Positions 40,617 through 49,257 of a stretch of DNA of 64,000 nucleotides are shown one piece after another. Origin of the DNA: Gilliamella apicola (lineage in GTDB: Bacteria; Pseudomonadota; Gammaproteobacteria; Enterobacterales; Orbaceae). The stretch covers positions 1,674,001 through 1,738,000 of the forward strand of contig NZ_CP007445.1 in assembly GCF_000599985.1 (NCBI RefSeq), written 5' to 3'. The translations under genes were made by a program, and so were the position numbers. How positions within the stretch are numbered: position 1 is the stretch's first letter; every line of letters starts with the position of its first letter. The notes under the pieces were generated by a model, which was given only the letters and a program-made list of their open reading frames with translations, was not told the origin of the DNA and ran no database searches.

Positions 40617-42308
40617 ATGGCTAAAGCTGATGTTATTTATGTTAATGGCTATATTTACACCGCTGACAAACAAGACACTGTTTGTGAAGCTATCGCCATT
40701 AAAAATGGCTATATTATTGCAACAGGTAGTACACAAGAAATAAATAACCAGAACTATATTGATAACCAAACGACCATTTATGATCTAAAAGGCAAAACCA
40801 TGATGCCGGGGATCATCGATTCACACTTACATACTTTTTGGGGAGGAATGCAATTATCCTCATGTAATTTAAATTATCAAAGTTTAACCATTGATGATAC
40901 TTTAGCAATTATACAACAATACTTAGATAAAGATTCTGTAAATCACAATAATCATTGGCTGCAAGTACGCGGTTGGCTAAGACAAGAAATTCTTCCAGTT
41001 GGTACAGATATTACTCGTTTCGATCTTGATCGTCTTAACACATCGCGCCCAGTAATTCTTTTTTCAAATGACTGCCATACCTTAGTTGCCAATAGCATTG
41101 CATTAGAAAAATTTGGCTTAGATAGAAATACACCAGAACCTACCGATGGTAAAATTGGTCGTTCCGCTGATGGCGAATTAAATGGTATCTTAGAAGATGC
41201 TCCTGCCATGCGTGCCTTTGATAGTATATCTAAATTAACCGATGAGCAAGCTATTCATGTTGCTAAATTATCACAAACCGAATTAAACAAACAAGGCGTT
41301 ACAGCGGTTATGGATGCCCGAATCACTGAAACGCAAGCCGATGCTTTTTTACAATTACAAAAACAAGACCAATTGACCATTCGCTTATTTGGTGCTCGTG
41401 AACTTCCACCTGATGATGTTTCATCAATTGAAGATATCCCTAACGTAATCAATAAAGTGAAGCAATTTGCTGCTCGTTATGATGATAAAAATTGGCAACC
41501 AAAACCAGGTATTAAAGTTTCACATGTGAAGTTATTCGTTGATGGAGTAATGCAACAACCGTTGATGACAGCTCGTTTACTTAAACCTTATAATTTAGCC
41601 GATGAAAAAGATCGTTACGGCGATCTCTATTATTCCATCGAAATGTTAGATGCCTTGATTTTAGAATCGTCAAAAGCTGGTTTCCACCCTCATATGCATA
41701 CAGTGGGTGAAGGTGCAATTGAAGTTGTTCTCAATGCAATTGAGAAGATGCGAAATGCGTTACCGGATGCCGATATTCGTCCAAGTACAGCGCACAATGA
41801 ACTAAGCGCTGCACATCAATTTGCTAGATACAAAAAGTTAAATGCTGGTGTGGTCTTTTCATTTCAATGGGCGGGATGCAGCTCAGCCATGGTTGAACAA
41901 TATGAAACTCTTTTTGGTGAAGAACGCTATCATGGTTTAGAAGCCCATGGACAGTATATCGATGCAGGCGTTCATTGTGCTTTTGGTAGTGATTGGCCGA
42001 TTGATCCATTAAATGAATGGTATGATTTTCAAATTGCCATGACCAGACAAATAGATAGCGATCATCCACGATTAAATAGCGACCGTAATTTAACCGCTAA
42101 AGAGGTATTACGTTGTGCCACCATTGGTGCGGCTTATATATTGAATCAAGATGAATATATTGGTTCGATTGAAAAAGGTAAATTTGCTGATCTTATCATT
42201 TTAGATCGCAATCCATTTACAATTGCCGCGACGGATATAGAAAATGTGAAAGTATTGACAACGATTGTTGGCGGTAAAATAGTCTATCAACAAGATAAAT
42301 CTTTATAA
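40617..42308 (+). CDS. Metal-dependent amidohydrolase, YtcJ/Amidohydro_3 family
   Basis: A 563-aa cytoplasmic hydrolase. The N-terminal beta domain (ADVIYVNGYIYTADKQDT) is followed by the barrel with the metal-binding HxH motif in MPGIIDSHLHTFWGG, histidines in GFHPHMHTVGEGAI, and the C-terminal FGSDWPIDPLNEW. Relatives such as N-substituted formamide deformylase remove N-formyl or cyclic amide groups; the substrate is unknown. ATG start after TTGAGGAATC. Single gene, ended by a strong hairpin and converging on the PTS genes. Confidence 0.85.
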   Translation: MAKADVIYVNGYIYTADKQDTVCEAIAIKNGYIIATGSTQEINNQNYIDNQTTIYDLKGKTMMPGIIDSHLHTFWGGMQLSSCNLNYQSLTIDDTLAIIQQYLDKDSVNHNNHWLQVRGWLRQEILPVGTDITRFDLDRLNTSRPVILFSNDCHTLVANSIALEKFGLDRNTPEPTDGKIGRSADGELNGILEDAPAMRAFDSISKLTDEQAIHVAKLSQTELNKQGVTAVMDARITETQADAFLQLQKQDQLTIRLFGARELPPDDVSSIEDIPNVINKVKQFAARYDDKNWQPKPGIKVSHVKLFVDGVMQQPLMTARLLKPYNLADEKDRYGDLYYSIEMLDALILESSKAGFHPHMHTVGEGAIEVVLNAIEKMRNALPDADIRPSTAHNELSAAHQFARYKKLNAGVVFSFQWAGCSSAMVEQYETLFGEERYHGLEAHGQYIDAGVHCAFGSDWPIDPLNEWYDFQIAMTRQIDSDHPRLNSDRNLTAKEVLRCATIGAAYILNQDEYIGSIEKGKFADLIILDRNPFTIAATDIENVKVLTTIVGGKIVYQQDKSL

Positions 42309-42323
42309 ATGGATTAATAAATT

Positions 42324-42351
42324 GTTACACCGCCATAATTGGCGGTGTAAC
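42324..42351. terminator. Terminator between amidohydrolase and PTS genes
   Basis: Perfect 11-bp stem GTTACACCGCC / GGCGGTGTAAC with a six-base loop; located between convergent genes. The arm resembles that of the hairpin at 22773-22801 (GTTACACCG). Confidence 0.75.
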
Positions 42352-42356
42352 TCATT

Positions 42357-43748
42357 TTATGATTCAGTCTCAATGACTTGCTCCGTTTCTACTGGAACTT
42401 TCTTAGTAAAGTGTAAAATCGCAGCGATAATAAATGCACCAATAAACATATCAATGACGTACCACATTGCACCTTTTGTTACCCCACCTAAAGCAACAAG
42501 TCCTCCAAAAGCAACTAATGAGTCTATACCGTTGATCATGCCCAACATACCTGCTATTGCGGTACCAACAACTATAGCAATGATTACCCGTTTAGGATCT
42601 TTGGCTGCAAATGGAATAGCGCCTTCGGTAATACCTGCTAATGATAAGAAAAACGCCGTAATACCAAACTCTTTTTCTTCTTTACTGTATTTTGATCGAG
42701 AAACAATTAATGAAGAAATAGCTAGTCCTAAAGGAGGGATAGCACAGCACATACGGAAAACCCCATTAGGGCCATAAACATTTTCAGCCATTGCCGCTAA
42801 AGTAAACGCTGTTGCGGCTTTACTACATGGCCCACCCATATCTAAAGCTGCCAATACCCCAATACCAATCCCTAAAAATGCCGCATTGACTTGTGACATG
42901 CCTTTTAAGGTTTCAACCATGGCTTTTACAAACCAATCGAGTGGGTAAGATAAACCATAAATATAAATTGGCGCCATTACTAATAGTGTTACCGTTGGAA
43001 TGATCATAACAGGCATTACTGAAGCAATAACGGGATGCACTTTAATTGTTTTAAACCATTTAACAAAATAACCAATTAAAATCCCAAAAATCATAGCACC
43101 GATAAATCCAGTGCTAACGTTATTGACGCCAATTGGATTATTAACGACATACCCCATAATGAAAGCTGGAGCAAGTGCTGCGTTACCTCCAATTGAATAG
43201 GCCATATATGCAGCTAAAACCGGTACCATCATTGCAAATCCATAGAAAGCAACTTGTTGAAGGTCGGCAAAGAATTGATTGCTTGGTAAAATGGTATTAT
43301 TAGTAACATCCCCTGTCATTAACACAATTGAAAAGAGAATCCCTGATGCAATAATGACAGGTAAAAATTTGCTAATTCCCGTATTTAAAGCTCTAAAAAT
43401 TTCTATACCAATATTATCTTTGACTATTTTGGTCGACATTTGCTCTGCATTATTGAAAATATTGGCGGTATTTTTGACAGCTTCACCTGTACTGACTTTG
43501 ATAATATTTTTAAAAGGTTCAAGTCGTTCGGCATTTTCTATAGTTATATCAGTTGCCAATACAATGGCATCGGCAGTTTTAAGATCGTCTTCAGTTAAAA
43601 CATTTTCAATACCTGCTGCACCTTGTGTTTCAACTTTGCAATCCCAACCGCGTTTTTTAGCTTCATTTTCAATTTTTTGTTTTGCAATATAGGTATGCGC
43701 CATCCCTGCTGTACAGGCGCAAATGGCTACAATTTTCTTATTATTCAT
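42357..43748 (-). CDS. PTS fructose-like transporter subunit IIBC
   Basis: A 463-aa inner-membrane sugar transporter that phosphorylates its sugar during uptake. The IIB domain (1 to about 100) has the phosphorylated Cys12 in ACTAGMAHTY; the IIC domain has about 9-10 helices, with the substrate-loop motif LAGITEGAIPFAAKDP. The start is the ATG that overlaps the IIA stop by 8 bases (TATGAATAA), the same coupling string seen at lolC/lolD; an upstream frame start is less likely. The sugar is unknown: fructose-type II systems also move mannosylglycerate and other hexoses. No sugar-phosphate-processing enzyme is next to it. Confidence 0.9.
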   Translation of the reverse strand: MNNKKIVAICACTAGMAHTYIAKQKIENEAKKRGWDCKVETQGAAGIENVLTEDDLKTADAIVLATDITIENAERLEPFKNIIKVSTGEAVKNTANIFNNAEQMSTKIVKDNIGIEIFRALNTGISKFLPVIIASGILFSIVLMTGDVTNNTILPSNQFFADLQQVAFYGFAMMVPVLAAYMAYSIGGNAALAPAFIMGYVVNNPIGVNNVSTGFIGAMIFGILIGYFVKWFKTIKVHPVIASVMPVMIIPTVTLLVMAPIYIYGLSYPLDWFVKAMVETLKGMSQVNAAFLGIGIGVLAALDMGGPCSKAATAFTLAAMAENVYGPNGVFRMCCAIPPLGLAISSLIVSRSKYSKEEKEFGITAFFLSLAGITEGAIPFAAKDPKRVIIAIVVGTAIAGMLGMINGIDSLVAFGGLVALGGVTKGAMWYVIDMFIGAFIIAAILHFTKKVPVETEQVIETES

Positions 43749-44175
43749 AAATACCTCTAACCTTATGAGCAATGGTTTGAATATCACTATTTAACAATTG
43801 AGCAATAAAATCATCATCAGCAAGATTAGCTGCTAATTTAGCAATAATGGTCAAATGTTCTTTATCAGCATTTTCTTGAGCTCCAATCATTACAATTAAT
43901 TTAACTTTATTATTATTGTTCCAAATAATACCATCACTATATTTGCTAACTGCAATAAATGGAGTTCTTACGCCATCACTTTTAGCATGGGGTAATGCAA
44001 TATCAGGTAACACATCAGTATCCATTTCTTGCTCATGTGCCATAACATCAGCAACAAATTTTTCAACATCAGTTAAATAATTTTGACTGTTTTGAGCCAT
44101 TAATCGAATAATCGATGATTTTTGTTTTAGAACATCATTAGTTAATTCAACAGGTACAACGGGAATTGAGGTCAT
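43741..44175 (-). CDS. PTS fructose-like transporter subunit IIA
   Basis: A 144-aa cytosolic EIIA of the fructose/mannitol class. The phosphorylated residue is His63 in DIALPHAKSDGV, and the conserved SKYSDGIIW and VMIGAQENADKEHLTIIAKL segments follow. Start ATG lies 8 bases after AAAGGA. First gene of a two-gene operon with IIBC. It can receive phosphate from HPr, encoded 1.9 kb away. Confidence 0.9.
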   Translation of the reverse strand: MTSIPVVPVELTNDVLKQKSSIIRLMAQNSQNYLTDVEKFVADVMAHEQEMDTDVLPDIALPHAKSDGVRTPFIAVSKYSDGIIWNNNNKVKLIVMIGAQENADKEHLTIIAKLAANLADDDFIAQLLNSDIQTIAHKVRGIYE

Positions 44176-44535
44176 AAATATATCCTTTTATTAATAAGTA
44201 TTTAAAGACTAAATTATTGACAAATCATTATAAATATAACGTGTTTTACATATACTGACATCTCTTTAAACAAAGAAATAATTAGACATGGATCACAAAA
44301 TTTGTATCTGTTGGTTTAATTTTATTAATGTAACATTTTTGCTGATATGACCAAAAGTACTTCTATACAAAATATCAAGATTAAAAATTACACAGTTATA
44401 TGTTAATAAGCTAAAAATTAGCTTGCATAATTATAATAATGTGGGAGAATTCCCTGCCGCTTTCAGCGGGTAAAAAGGCAAAACTATACTTAGTAGTTTT
44501 TTATTGTTTTTTGGGACAGAGGAGCAAAATTAGTC
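44176..44535. other. Divergent regulatory spacer between PTS IIA and the APC permease
   Basis: About 360 bases with promoters for both directions. The last 95 bases before the permease contain the structured leader reported separately; I saw no CRP-type palindrome. Confidence 0.4.
44443..44525 (+). ncRNA. Structured mRNA leader upstream of the APC permease (possible riboswitch)
   Basis: Three short hairpins in a row: GGGAGAATTCCC, CCGCTTTCAGCGG and AAAACTATACTTAGTAGTTTT region (arms AAAACT/AGTTTT), then a T-rich stretch and GGGACAGAGGAG directly before the start. GGGAGA, GGCAAA and GGACAGAGG occur in the order found in glycine riboswitches, but the CTCTCAGG half is missing. Either a divergent riboswitch, another leader RNA, or chance. 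Confidence 0.3.
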
Positions 44536-45918
44536 ATGTCCGCAATAAAAATGAAACGAGTTTTAACCACACCTGCATTAATTGCATTTGGTTTAGCTTA
44601 TATGGTTCCTTTAGGGATCTTTACCACTTATGGGGAAGTTACCGTTGCCAGTAATGGACACTTACCTATAGCCTATGTTATCACCCTAGCAATGATCTTT
44701 TTTACAGCATTAAGTTATTGTCGTATGGCAAATAAACTACCTATTGCTGGTTCTGCCTATTCGTATGTACAACATACATTTGGTGGAAGAATTGGTTTTT
44801 TAGTGGGATGGGCGCAAATTCTTGATTACCTATTTTTACCAATATTAAATTATTTGGTTTTGGGTATCTATCTTAATGAAGCTTTCCCAAGCATTCCTGC
44901 TTATGTATTTGTACTTGGTTCATTATGTAGTGTTAGCTTCTTAAATTACTTAGGAATTAAATTAATAAATTCAGTGAACTTTACTTTAATTATTGTTCAA
45001 ATGTTTTTTATTGGATTATTTATTTTCTTAACTTTAACCAATGTAAGCTTAACACCAGAAGCAATGATAAAACCTTTGGCTGTTAATGCAGGTGATTTTA
45101 GCGGATTAATGTCTGGCGCCGCAATATTATGTCTTGCCTTTTTGGGTTTTGATGCTATCGCGACACTGGCAGAAGAATCAAATGATGCCCAAAAATCATT
45201 ACCAAGAGCCATTATATGGACGGTTCTTATTGCAGGAAGTATATTCTTAGTTGTTTCGTATAGTGCTCATTTAGCCTATCCTAACTGGACAGATTTTGTT
45301 TCTAACAAAGATACCGCTAGCTTGGATGTAATGCGTAAAGTAGACTCCATAAGTAATTTAAAAGAGATACTTGGTAAGTATGGAAATGATTTTATGTATA
45401 ACTTTTTCCAATCTGCTTATTTAACGGGTGTTTTTGCATCAGCAATGACAGCGCAAACCAGTGTATCAAGAATATTTTATGCAATGGGTCGTGAAGGTGT
45501 GTTACCTAAACAGATTTTCTTTAAAATCCATCCTCGTTTTAGAACACCTTACTTATCAATATTGTTTGTAGCTTGTTTTTCATTGTTATCATTAGTATTA
45601 GATCTTAGTTTAGTTGTTTCAATGATTAGCTTTGGTGCTTTAGTTGCTTTCACATTTGTTAATTTATGTGTAATTAAAAGTTATCTATGGGATATCAAAA
45701 CGAAAACAGCAAAAGTTTTATTTAAATATGGTGTGTTACCAGCGATTGGTGTTTTACTTTCGTTATGGCTATGGACCAGCCTCGATGAGACTGCGATGAT
45801 TGTTGGCTTAGTTTGGTTGGCAGTTGGATTCTGTTATTTAGTCTACTTAACCAAAGGTTTTACCAAGTTACTACCATCGATTGATCATCATGAATTGAAT
45901 TCAATCATTAAAGATTAA
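44536..45918 (+). CDS. APC-family amino acid/polyamine permease (PuuP-like)
   Basis: A 460-aa transporter with 12 predicted helices. It starts MSAIKMKRVLTTPALIAFGL and has the APC helix-1 motif around YMVPLGIFTTYGEV, GSAYSYVQHTFGG and the helix 6 region FLGFDAIATLAEESNDAQ, all as in the PuuP/PlaP branch of E. coli, which takes up putrescine with protons. The ribosome site is AGAGGAGC. The substrate cannot be proven; a possible leader RNA upstream could point to an amino acid instead. Confidence 0.8.
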   Translation: MSAIKMKRVLTTPALIAFGLAYMVPLGIFTTYGEVTVASNGHLPIAYVITLAMIFFTALSYCRMANKLPIAGSAYSYVQHTFGGRIGFLVGWAQILDYLFLPILNYLVLGIYLNEAFPSIPAYVFVLGSLCSVSFLNYLGIKLINSVNFTLIIVQMFFIGLFIFLTLTNVSLTPEAMIKPLAVNAGDFSGLMSGAAILCLAFLGFDAIATLAEESNDAQKSLPRAIIWTVLIAGSIFLVVSYSAHLAYPNWTDFVSNKDTASLDVMRKVDSISNLKEILGKYGNDFMYNFFQSAYLTGVFASAMTAQTSVSRIFYAMGREGVLPKQIFFKIHPRFRTPYLSILFVACFSLLSLVLDLSLVVSMISFGALVAFTFVNLCVIKSYLWDIKTKTAKVLFKYGVLPAIGVLLSLWLWTSLDETAMIVGLVWLAVGFCYLVYLTKGFTKLLPSIDHHELNSIIKD

Positions 45919-45976
45919 GTTAATCTTTTAAAATAGGTCTACTTGAAAGTATTTAGTTAATGCCCTTTTATAACAA

Positions 45977-46000
45977 TTCCGTCGACTTAAGTCGACGGAA
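45977..46000. terminator. Terminator between permease and HPr genes
   Basis: Perfect 24-base palindrome TTCCGTCGACTTAAGTCGACGGAA split as TTCCGTCGACTT and AAGTCGACGGAA, followed by TATTGAATTTTTTG. Between convergent genes. Confidence 0.7.
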
Positions 46001-46044
46001 TATTGAATTTTTTGATGTTGGTTTTTAATTAATTTATCAATTAA

Positions 46045-46308
46045 TTACTCACCGAAACCAGAAGCAAATAATTCACGGATTTCATCCATTGCAGCTTGTT
46101 CGTCTTCACCATCACAAATGATTTCAACAGTTGAGCCACCTTTAACACCTGCGCCTAATAAGCCCATCATACTTTTCATTTTAATCGCTTTGTCATTGTA
46201 AACAAGTTCAATTGTTGATTTATAACGACCTGCTAGTTTTACAAGTGTTGTCACTGGGCGTGCGTGTAATCCAGTTGAATTTTTTACTACCATTTGCTCT
46301 TTTAACAT
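46045..46308 (-). CDS. HPr family phosphocarrier protein
   Basis: An 87-aa PTS phosphocarrier. The phosphorylated residue is His15 in STGLHARPV, and a Ser46 in IKMKSMMGLLGAG sits where Gram-positive HPr is regulated by HPr kinase. It is not next to ptsI, so it is either the only HPr, separated from EI, or a second one serving the neighbouring PTS. Start ATG follows AAGGACAATAAT. Transcribed on the same strand as the ynb-like cluster but 135 bases downstream of it. Confidence 0.9.
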   Translation of the reverse strand: MLKEQMVVKNSTGLHARPVTTLVKLAGRYKSTIELVYNDKAIKMKSMMGLLGAGVKGGSTVEIICDGEDEQAAMDEIRELFASGFGE

Positions 46309-46443
46309 ATTATTGTCCTTCTTTATATCTTAAGTTAATACATTTATGTATTTATATCATAAATTAAATTTTTTTGCTCTTTTTTATATGCAAATTTTTT
46401 ACAATTTATACTATCGTTGTGGTTTTCATAGCCTAATTTAAAA

Positions 46444-47382
46444 TTAGACCCAATAATATCGCACAATATGAAAAAAAATAGGTGCAGCAAAACAGACAGA
46501 ATCTAAACGATCAAGCACACCGCCATGCCCATCAATAAGCTTACCCCAATCCTTTACTCCTTTATCTCGTTTAATTGCCGACATAACTAATCCACCTAGA
46601 AATCCGAGTAAGGTAATCATGAGTGAAATTAATCCAGCTTGAATAAAGCTAAAAGGTGTTATCCACCATAAGCATGCGCCTACTAAACTAGCCGAAAAGA
46701 CACCGCCAATAAATCCTTCAATGGTTTTTGAGGGTGATAAATTAGGACTAATCGGATGTTTACCAAACAATTTACCAAATACATACTGTAAGACATCTGA
46801 TAATTCAACAACGAATATTAGAAAAGCAATCAATAATAAATTGCGGTCTTGGTAGTAATCAATAGGTAAAGTAAGCAATGCAGGTACGCAAGATATACTG
46901 TAGACCGTGATCATCAATCCCCACTGCACTTCTGCTGTTCTGGCTAAAAAATTATGGGTCGATCCAGTAATTGCCGCCAAAATAGCTAAAAATAAAAACC
47001 CATAGACAGGAATAAAGATACTAAATAGCCCATACCATGACATGGCAACTAATATATATTGCAGTGGTAAAGCAATTAAATAAGCAAAGAGCAAAGCCCA
47101 ATAATCATAACGAGTAATGGGTGTTAATGTCAGGAACTCACGCAGAGCAATGCCCGATACAATAAAAAAGAGAAAAATTACAGCTAATTTTCCCAATAAA
47201 AAGGCGACGCCAATAATGGCTACCATTACCCACCAAGCATTAATGCGTGTGTTTAAATTATCAATAACACTATTTGGACTTTTTGAACGACGTTTCAAGC
47301 ACCAACCAATCGCAGTTGCCACGACTAACAATACGCCAATGCCAACAAACAATAATAAAGTATCGCGTTGATAACTAGACAT
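46444..47382 (-). CDS. ynbB: CdsA-like phosphatidate cytidylyltransferase, YnbB type
   Basis: A 312-aa integral membrane enzyme with about eight helices, expected to make a CDP-activated lipid from CTP and phosphatidic acid. The family signature is present: SPSKTIEGFIGG, then SAIKRDKGVKDWGK and DGHGGVLDRLDS. The start is placed at MSSYQRD after a strong GGAGGGAGAC; an upstream ATG is weaker. Last gene of the lipid cluster. E. coli ynbB (about 300 aa) is the matching neighbour of ynbA; here two other genes and an extra one lie between. Confidence 0.85.
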   Translation of the reverse strand: MSSYQRDTLLLFVGIGVLLVVATAIGWCLKRRSKSPNSVIDNLNTRINAWWVMVAIIGVAFLLGKLAVIFLFFIVSGIALREFLTLTPITRYDYWALLFAYLIALPLQYILVAMSWYGLFSIFIPVYGFLFLAILAAITGSTHNFLARTAEVQWGLMITVYSISCVPALLTLPIDYYQDRNLLLIAFLIFVVELSDVLQYVFGKLFGKHPISPNLSPSKTIEGFIGGVFSASLVGACLWWITPFSFIQAGLISLMITLLGFLGGLVMSAIKRDKGVKDWGKLIDGHGGVLDRLDSVCFAAPIFFHIVRYYWV

Positions 47383-47448
47383 GTCTCCCTCCATATTGTT
47401 TGTTACCATCCATATGATGGTCTTAAAAATATTAAATTCATCAGAAAG

Positions 47449-47925
47449 TTAAATTGAAATACCCCAAATAACTGTCGCTATAGATAAAATCAATTGTATA
47501 CTAATTAGAACAATCTGTTTTTTGAATAATTTCAATGTCCCTTTTTGACGATCTTCGATTGATCGCAGTGGTTGTTGTTTCGATTTGATTAAATTTAATT
47601 GCAATAAGGCATCATCAAGTTCATTTAAAACCTTAGGTAACTGATCATGTTTAGTCGCTAAATAATCAAATAATTTTTTATCAAAGGCAATGCGTAGAGC
47701 ATAATATTGACTAAATAATCCACTCAAAAAAATCATTAAACTGCAGTTTGTCAAAAAAATAGAATTTAAGCACCAACCGGCTATTAAACCGACAAAAAAG
47801 GCGATTAGAGTGAGTGATCGCGAAAAAACCTCTAATCGTTGACTTATAATGAGTATATTACTAAATGTTACTAAGGTTGTTTGATTGATATCTTTAGTTA
47901 ATTTAGTTTTATTTGCATTTACCAT
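47449..47925 (-). CDS. Unknown small membrane protein within the ynb-like cluster
   Basis: A 158-aa protein with two hydrophobic segments in the first half (SRSLTLIAFFVGLIAGWCL and LTNCSLMIFLSGLFS) and one at the C-terminus (IVLISIQLILSIATVIWGIS), with a charged middle. Its start overlaps the end of the phosphatase gene by 17 bases, so it is translationally coupled to it. I do not know a counterpart in E. coli ynbABCD. Its place in the operon implies a role with the lipid enzymes. Confidence 0.65.
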   Translation of the reverse strand: MVNANKTKLTKDINQTTLVTFSNILIISQRLEVFSRSLTLIAFFVGLIAGWCLNSIFLTNCSLMIFLSGLFSQYYALRIAFDKKLFDYLATKHDQLPKVLNELDDALLQLNLIKSKQQPLRSIEDRQKGTLKLFKKQIVLISIQLILSIATVIWGISI

Positions 47926-49246
47926 CGCTATTCTCTTTTGAAATCCTATTAAACCAATTGATTAACAAGGCTTTTTGCTTAGAAGAGATAACTACCGAAC
48001 AACGAGCAGTTTTCACTTTGGTTATTGCATCTTCCACATTAGCCGCTCTTTTGGTCAATAGTAACCAGGCTATTACGGCTGTTGCACTTCGTGAATAACC
48101 TAATGCACAACATACCAAAACTGAACCTTGTTTTTGAAATTGATCGATAGTTTCGGCTGCAAGTTGACATTGCTTAATGGACAGAGGTGTCATATCAAGT
48201 ATCGGAATCAAACTGTAATGACCATTAAATTGTCCAATAGGTAATTCCGCACAAAGATCGACGATCGAAACAATACGTTTAGTTTGTAAAGTGTTATGAG
48301 AAGCAATTCGCCCTAAATAAACACTGTCCATAATAAAATCGGCAGGTTTGTTTTTTAAAGTCCATAAACGAGAATTGAGCCACATAATTGCAAAATAAGG
48401 TAGGTATAAAATCGTTATCGCGAAGGGAAAATGACCATTCGCTTGTTTTTGAAAACCTGTTGCACCAAATACCAAGTAATTGGCAGATACTAACACAAAA
48501 GCTCCCGCTAACCACAATAGCCAAAGCCCAATTCCACCAATATATATAGCTAAAATTAATGATAATAAAAATAGTAAGAAGTAAATACCACTCCAAGTAT
48601 ATTGCTTAGCGTATGATTTACTTTTTAAAGGAGTCATTCCATTTTCAGGCCATAACCAAATACAAAAACAGCCTGCCCATAATCCAGTTGGAACGTCAAA
48701 AAAATGATGTTGCCATGTTGTTAAAACAGATAATGCAATTAAGAAACACCAGACATGTAACAGCAATTGATTAAATTTTGATTGAAAATAACAGTTATAA
48801 AACTGCCATAAGATTACCAGTAAAGTAATGTGTAAAGAAGGTGCCTGATTAAAGGGTTTATCAAAACCCATTAGAACATCAAACCATAAGCCGAGAAAAC
48901 CATCAAGATTGGGGCGTTCAAAGCTAAATTTTAGAGGGAAAATTAAAAAACAAGTGATACAAATAATTTGTGCCGAAAAGAGTCTTAAACATAAAATTTT
49001 AAGTGATTGTTTAGAAGTCGCCAATAAAATGGCTAAACCATACATTAAATCAATGGACCAATAAGGCACAATTGTCCAAGGCCATAATGGAATCAAAGAT
49101 TCCCAACTGAAAAATAGACTCCCGACGTCTGAAAGATTTGCAGTATACCAATTAGTTAAGTTATAACTGGTGAAAAAGAATATTGATAATCCTGCTAATA
49201 AAATAAGTTTATAATAGATTAACCTTTCAAATTTTAATTTTTGCAT
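47909..49246 (-). CDS. ynbD: PAP2-like/dual-specificity phosphatase fusion, YnbD type
   Basis: A 445-aa membrane protein. The N-terminal 230 residues have about six helices with PAP2-like motifs FDKPFNQAPSLHITLLVIL and WQHHFFDVPTGLWAG; the second set includes the catalytic His. After two more helices, the C-terminal 150 residues are a cytosolic tyrosine/dual-specificity phosphatase with CX5R active site in LVCCALGYSRSATAVIAWLL. Start at MQKLKFERL, 11 bases after the ynbC stop. Known for E. coli YnbD: similar fusion, function unproven. Likely removes a phosphate from a lipid intermediate. Confidence 0.82.
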   Translation of the reverse strand: MQKLKFERLIYYKLILLAGLSIFFFTSYNLTNWYTANLSDVGSLFFSWESLIPLWPWTIVPYWSIDLMYGLAILLATSKQSLKILCLRLFSAQIICITCFLIFPLKFSFERPNLDGFLGLWFDVLMGFDKPFNQAPSLHITLLVILWQFYNCYFQSKFNQLLLHVWCFLIALSVLTTWQHHFFDVPTGLWAGCFCIWLWPENGMTPLKSKSYAKQYTWSGIYFLLFLLSLILAIYIGGIGLWLLWLAGAFVLVSANYLVFGATGFQKQANGHFPFAITILYLPYFAIMWLNSRLWTLKNKPADFIMDSVYLGRIASHNTLQTKRIVSIVDLCAELPIGQFNGHYSLIPILDMTPLSIKQCQLAAETIDQFQKQGSVLVCCALGYSRSATAVIAWLLLTKRAANVEDAITKVKTARCSVVISSKQKALLINWFNRISKENSDGKCK

Positions 49247-49257
49247 ATTACCAACAA

